This document shows, piece by piece, positions 4,691 through 7,181 of a DNA stretch of 7,181 nucleotides. The notes beneath the pieces are model-generated. The model saw only the letters and a list, made by a program, of their open reading frames with translations, was not told where the DNA came from and did not search any database. This stretch comes from DATEPR01 sp036503065 (GTDB lineage: Bacteria; Actinomycetota; Actinomycetes; Mycobacteriales; Pseudonocardiaceae). The stretch's first letter is position 1, and the number at the start of each line of letters is the position of its first letter. The stretch covers positions 1 to 7,181 of the forward strand of contig DASXXM010000668.1 in the NCBI GenBank assembly GCA_036503065.1, written 5' to 3'. The translations under genes were made by a program, and so were the position numbers.

Positions 4691-5488
4691 TCAGGAGGCC
4701 GGGCGCAGGTGGACCACATCTCCCGCGGACACCGACCGTGCCACGCCGTCGTCGGTCCGCACGACCAGCGTGCCATCCGGTTCGAGCCCGGTGGCGACGC
4801 CGGTGTGGGCACCGCTCGGGAGTTCGACGCGGACCCGCCTGCCGAACGTGACGCAGTGCTCGCGGTACTCGGCGTGCAGGCCGCTCGCGTCCGCGTCACC
4901 GTCCGTGGCGCGCCATGCGTCGTCCAGCAGGGCAAGCTCGGTGAGCAGCCGGCTCGCGAGTTCGGTGCGGTCCAGGACGGTGGCACCGGCATCGGCCAGT
5001 GACGTGGCGGCAAGACCACCGGCGCCCGGCGGGATGTCGGGCGCGGCCAGGACGTTGAGGCCGATGCCGATGACGACCCAGTTGCCGGCCGACGAGCCGA
5101 CCTCGGCCAGCACGCCGGCACCCTTGCGCTGGTCCGGGCCGAGCAGCAGGTCGTTCGGCCACTTCAGCACCGCGGCCGCCCCCGCGAACCGGGCCGTGCG
5201 GACCAGCGCCACGCCGGCCAGCAGAGCCAGCCAGCTCAGCCGGGGCGCCGGCACACCGGTCGGGCGCAGCAGGACGCTGAGGTAGAGGCCGGCGTCGGGC
5301 GGCGAGGTCCACTTCCGGCCGAGCCGGCCGCGGCCCGCGGTCTGTTCGTCGGCGATCAGCACGGTCCGGTCGGCGGCGCCCCGCTGCGCGGCGGCGGACA
5401 GGTCCGCGTTGGTCGAGCCGGTGCGGACCACCGTGTCCACGGCGGCGTAGCGGCCGGCCAGGTCGGCGCGCAGTCGATCGACGTCCAC
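4691..5488 (-). CDS. birA: Biotin--[acetyl-CoA-carboxylase] ligase (group I BirA)
   Basis: Activates biotin with ATP to biotinyl-5'-AMP and transfers it to the lysine of biotin carboxyl carrier domains, arming acyl-CoA carboxylases and pyruvate carboxylase. With this 265-aa start: G-S-T-N (24-27), the adenylate-binding loop GRGRLGRKW (52-60), K-W-P-N-D (109-113), K-G-A-G-V-L-A-E (122-129) and G-I-G-L-N-V (141-146). A C-terminal SH3-like domain (PF02237) spans about 215-262. There is no N-terminal winged helix, so it is a ligase only, not a biotin-operon repressor. Start: a TTG at 5518 would add ten residues but has no Shine-Dalgarno. I prefer the GTG at 5488 because a TACCCT hexamer lies exactly seven bases upstream, the leaderless pattern, and little family sequence is expected before the GSTN motif. 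Diverges from pccB. Confidence 0.93.
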   Translation of the reverse strand: MDVDRLRADLAGRYAAVDTVVRTGSTNADLSAAAQRGAADRTVLIADEQTAGRGRLGRKWTSPPDAGLYLSVLLRPTGVPAPRLSWLALLAGVALVRTARFAGAAAVLKWPNDLLLGPDQRKGAGVLAEVGSSAGNWVVIGIGLNVLAAPDIPPGAGGLAATSLADAGATVLDRTELASRLLTELALLDDAWRATDGDADASGLHAEYREHCVTFGRRVRVELPSGAHTGVATGLEPDGTLVVRTDDGVARSVSAGDVVHLRPAS

Positions 5489-5495
5489 CGGCGAC

Positions 5496-5501
5496 AGGGT
5501 A
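5496..5501 (-). promoter_or_regulatory. Candidate leaderless -10 box for birA
   Basis: TACCCT on the minus strand, seven bases before GTG 5488. It fits TANNNT with transcription starting at the start codon. If correct, the longer TTG start at 5518 would lie upstream of the transcript. No convincing -35 was seen. Confidence 0.45.
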
Positions 5502-5548
5502 GTTCGTGAGATCGGCAACGCAGGCAGGGCGGCAGCGGCGGCGCTGAT

Positions 5549-5554
5549 TAGGCT
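5549..5554 (+). promoter_or_regulatory. Candidate leaderless -10 box for pccB
   Basis: TAGGCT ends eight bases before the pccB ATG at 5563, placing the predicted transcription start at or within two bases of the A of ATG. The 20 bases before the ATG contain no purine-rich Shine-Dalgarno. No clear -35 was found. It is divergent from, and 48 bp away from, the birA box. Confidence 0.5.
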
Positions 5555-5562
5555 GACCGGTC

Positions 5563-7181
5563 ATGAGCAGCGCGACCGTGACCGGCGACGATTCGGCACC
5601 GGAGCCGGACGTCCACACCACCGCCGGCAAGTTGGCGGATCTGTACCGGCGCAACGACGAGGCGGTGCACGCCGGATCGGCGCGCGCGGTGCAACGCCAG
5701 CACGCCAGGGGCAAACGGACGGCCCGCGAGCGGATCGACATGCTCCTGGACCCCGGCTCGTTCGTCGAACTCGACGAGCTGGCCCGGCACCGGTCGACCA
5801 ACTTCGGCCAGGAGCACAACCGCCCGTACGGCGACGGAGTCGTCACCGGCTACGGCACCGTGGACGGCAGGCCGGTGTGCGTGTTCAGCCAGGACGTCAC
5901 GGTGTTCGGCGGGTCGCTCGGCGAGGTGTACGGCGAGAAGATCGTCAAGGTGATGGACCTGGCGCTCACCACCGGCCGGCCGATCATCGGCATCAACGAG
6001 GGCGGCGGCGCGCGGATTCAGGAAGGCGTGGTGTCGCTGGGCCTCTACGGCGAGATCTTCCGCCGCAACACGATCGCGTCCGGCGTGATCCCGCAGATCT
6101 CGCTGATCATGGGCGCGAACGCGGGCGGCCACGTCTACTCGCCCGCGCTGACCGATTTCGTGGTGATGGTGGACAAGACGTCGCAGATGTTCATCACCGG
6201 CCCGGACGTGGTGAAGACGGTGACCGGCGAGGACGTGTCGTTCGAGGACCTGGGCGGCGCGCGCACGCACAACACGAAGTCGGGCAACGCGCACTACCTC
6301 GGCGCGGACGAGGAGGACGCCATCTCCTACGTCAAGGAGTTGCTGTCCTTCCTGCCGCTGAACAACCTGTCCGACCCGCCGGTGTTCGACGCGGACCGCG
6401 AGACCGGCCCGGTCACCGATTCCGTCACGGACGCCGACCGCGAGTTGGACACGCTGATCCCCGACTCGGCGAACCAGCCCTACGACATGCACGAGGTGAT
6501 CACCCGCATCCTGGACGAGGGTGAGTTCCTCGAGGTACAGGCGCTGTACGCGCCGAACATCGTGGTCGGCTTCGGCCGGGTCGACGGACACAGCGTCGGC
6601 GTGGTCGCCAACCAGCCGACCCAGTTCGCGGGCTGCCTTGACATCAACGCGGCCGAGAAGGCAGCGCGGTTCGTGCGCACCTGCGACTGTTTCAACGTGC
6701 CGGTACTGACGTTCGTGGACGTACCCGGCTTCCTACCCGGCACGGACCAGGAATGGAACGGCATCATCCGCCGCGGCGCCAAGCTGATCTACGCCTACGC
6801 CGAAGCAACGGTGCCGCTCGTCACGGTCATCACCAGGAAGGCATATGGCGGCGCGTACGACGTGATGGGCTCGAAACACCTGGGCGCCGACATCAACCTG
6901 GCGTGGCCCACCGCACAGATCGCCGTGATGGGCGCGTCCGGCGCTGCCAACATCGTGCACAGAAAGACGTTGGCGGCGGCCAACGAGCGTGGCGAGGACG
7001 TGACCGCGCTGCGCGCGAAACTGGACCAGGAGTACGAGGACACACTGCTCAACCCGTACATCGCGGCCGAGCGCGGATATGTGGATTCGGTGATCCCGCC
7101 CGCCTACACGCGGGGCTACATCGCCAGGTCCCTGACGATGCTGCGGGACAAGCGCAAGACCCTGCCACCGAAGAAGCACGG
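5563..7181 (+). CDS. pccB: Propionyl-CoA carboxylase beta subunit, 3' end cut by the window
   Basis: Carboxyltransferase subunit (PF01039) that moves CO2 from carboxybiotin on the alpha/BCCP subunit to propionyl-CoA (or acetyl-CoA), giving methylmalonyl-CoA for fatty-acid, mycolate-type or polyketide synthesis. 539 codons are present and the frame is open at the right edge. The end LPPKKHG matches the family C-terminus, so only a few residues and the stop are missing. Two crotonase-like halves are seen. In the first, GGGARIQEG (147-155) and A-G-G-H-V-Y-S-P-A-L-T-D-F hold the oxyanion-hole pair Gly188-Gly189. In the second, K-A-Y-G-G-A-Y-D gives Gly430-Ala431 and Asp433. Asp433 aligns with Streptomyces coelicolor PccB Asp422, which favours propionyl-CoA, whereas ACC-type subunits have Ile there. 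An adjacent divergent birA and the overall likeness to M. tuberculosis AccD5 (about 548 aa) support the call. A small epsilon subunit gene would be expected just past the edge. Confidence 0.95.
   Translation, partial: MSSATVTGDDSAPEPDVHTTAGKLADLYRRNDEAVHAGSARAVQRQHARGKRTARERIDMLLDPGSFVELDELARHRSTNFGQEHNRPYGDGVVTGYGTVDGRPVCVFSQDVTVFGGSLGEVYGEKIVKVMDLALTTGRPIIGINEGGGARIQEGVVSLGLYGEIFRRNTIASGVIPQISLIMGANAGGHVYSPALTDFVVMVDKTSQMFITGPDVVKTVTGEDVSFEDLGGARTHNTKSGNAHYLGADEEDAISYVKELLSFLPLNNLSDPPVFDADRETGPVTDSVTDADRELDTLIPDSANQPYDMHEVITRILDEGEFLEVQALYAPNIVVGFGRVDGHSVGVVANQPTQFAGCLDINAAEKAARFVRTCDCFNVPVLTFVDVPGFLPGTDQEWNGIIRRGAKLIYAYAEATVPLVTVITRKAYGGAYDVMGSKHLGADINLAWPTAQIAVMGASGAANIVHRKTLAAANERGEDVTALRAKLDQEYEDTLLNPYIAAERGYVDSVIPPAYTRGYIARSLTMLRDKRKTLPPKKH

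Noticed and set aside
3981..5285. Plus-strand 434-codon frame across the PH-protein and birA genes
   Set aside because: Ser/Arg/Thr-rich antisense translation that spans two clearly recognised genes.
5489..5518. TTG start for birA at 5518 (275 aa)
   Set aside because: No Shine-Dalgarno, a rare start codon, and it would place the candidate -10 box TACCCT inside the coding region. Not excluded.
5548..6591. Minus-strand 347-codon frame opposite pccB
   Set aside because: The Val/Arg/His-rich translation is a shadow of the carboxylase, whose motifs are intact.

Overview
The window is very GC-rich (well over 65% by eye) and densely coding, with long spurious open frames opposite the real genes. 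Together with its protein families, this points to a high-GC actinomycete. The CpnT-like secreted toxin module and the birA / PH-protein / acyl-CoA carboxylase block fit Mycobacteriales or Pseudonocardiales, and I lean towards Pseudonocardiales without proof. No rRNA, tRNA, insertion sequence or CRISPR array was seen.

Right part (about 4143-7181), a conserved metabolic block. A nearly complete acyl-CoA carboxylase beta subunit (pccB/accD5 type, + strand) runs off the right edge. Diverging from it on the minus strand are a monofunctional biotin-protein ligase (birA) and a two-TM PH-domain membrane protein. The same arrangement is known from Mycobacterium tuberculosis (Rv3278c-birA-accD5). BirA would biotinylate the carboxylase partner (alpha/BCCP) that works with the beta subunit. 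All three genes have a TANNNT hexamer 6-8 nt before a plausible start codon, suggesting leaderless transcripts.

Middle (3200-4141). A complete HMG-CoA lyase gene (leucine catabolism) follows the PH-protein gene after one base, so it is probably co-transcribed with it.

Left part (101-3104). A tightly overlapping four-gene minus-strand cassette: a YbaB/EbfC-like protein, a small WXG100-like protein with a YxxxD export motif, a 653-aa WXG100-like/proline-rich/TNT fusion (predicted NAD+ glycohydrolase toxin exported by type VII secretion), and an 85-aa acidic protein that I infer is its immunity protein. A 95-bp gap with a 14-bp palindrome and a stem-loop separates it from the HMG-CoA lyase gene and may hold its promoter. 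The toxin gene carries a perfect 25-bp inverted repeat and a 33-bp tandem duplication in its linker, and a 22-bp palindrome near its 5' end. No type VII secretion machinery lies in the window, so the toxin would be an orphan effector served from elsewhere.
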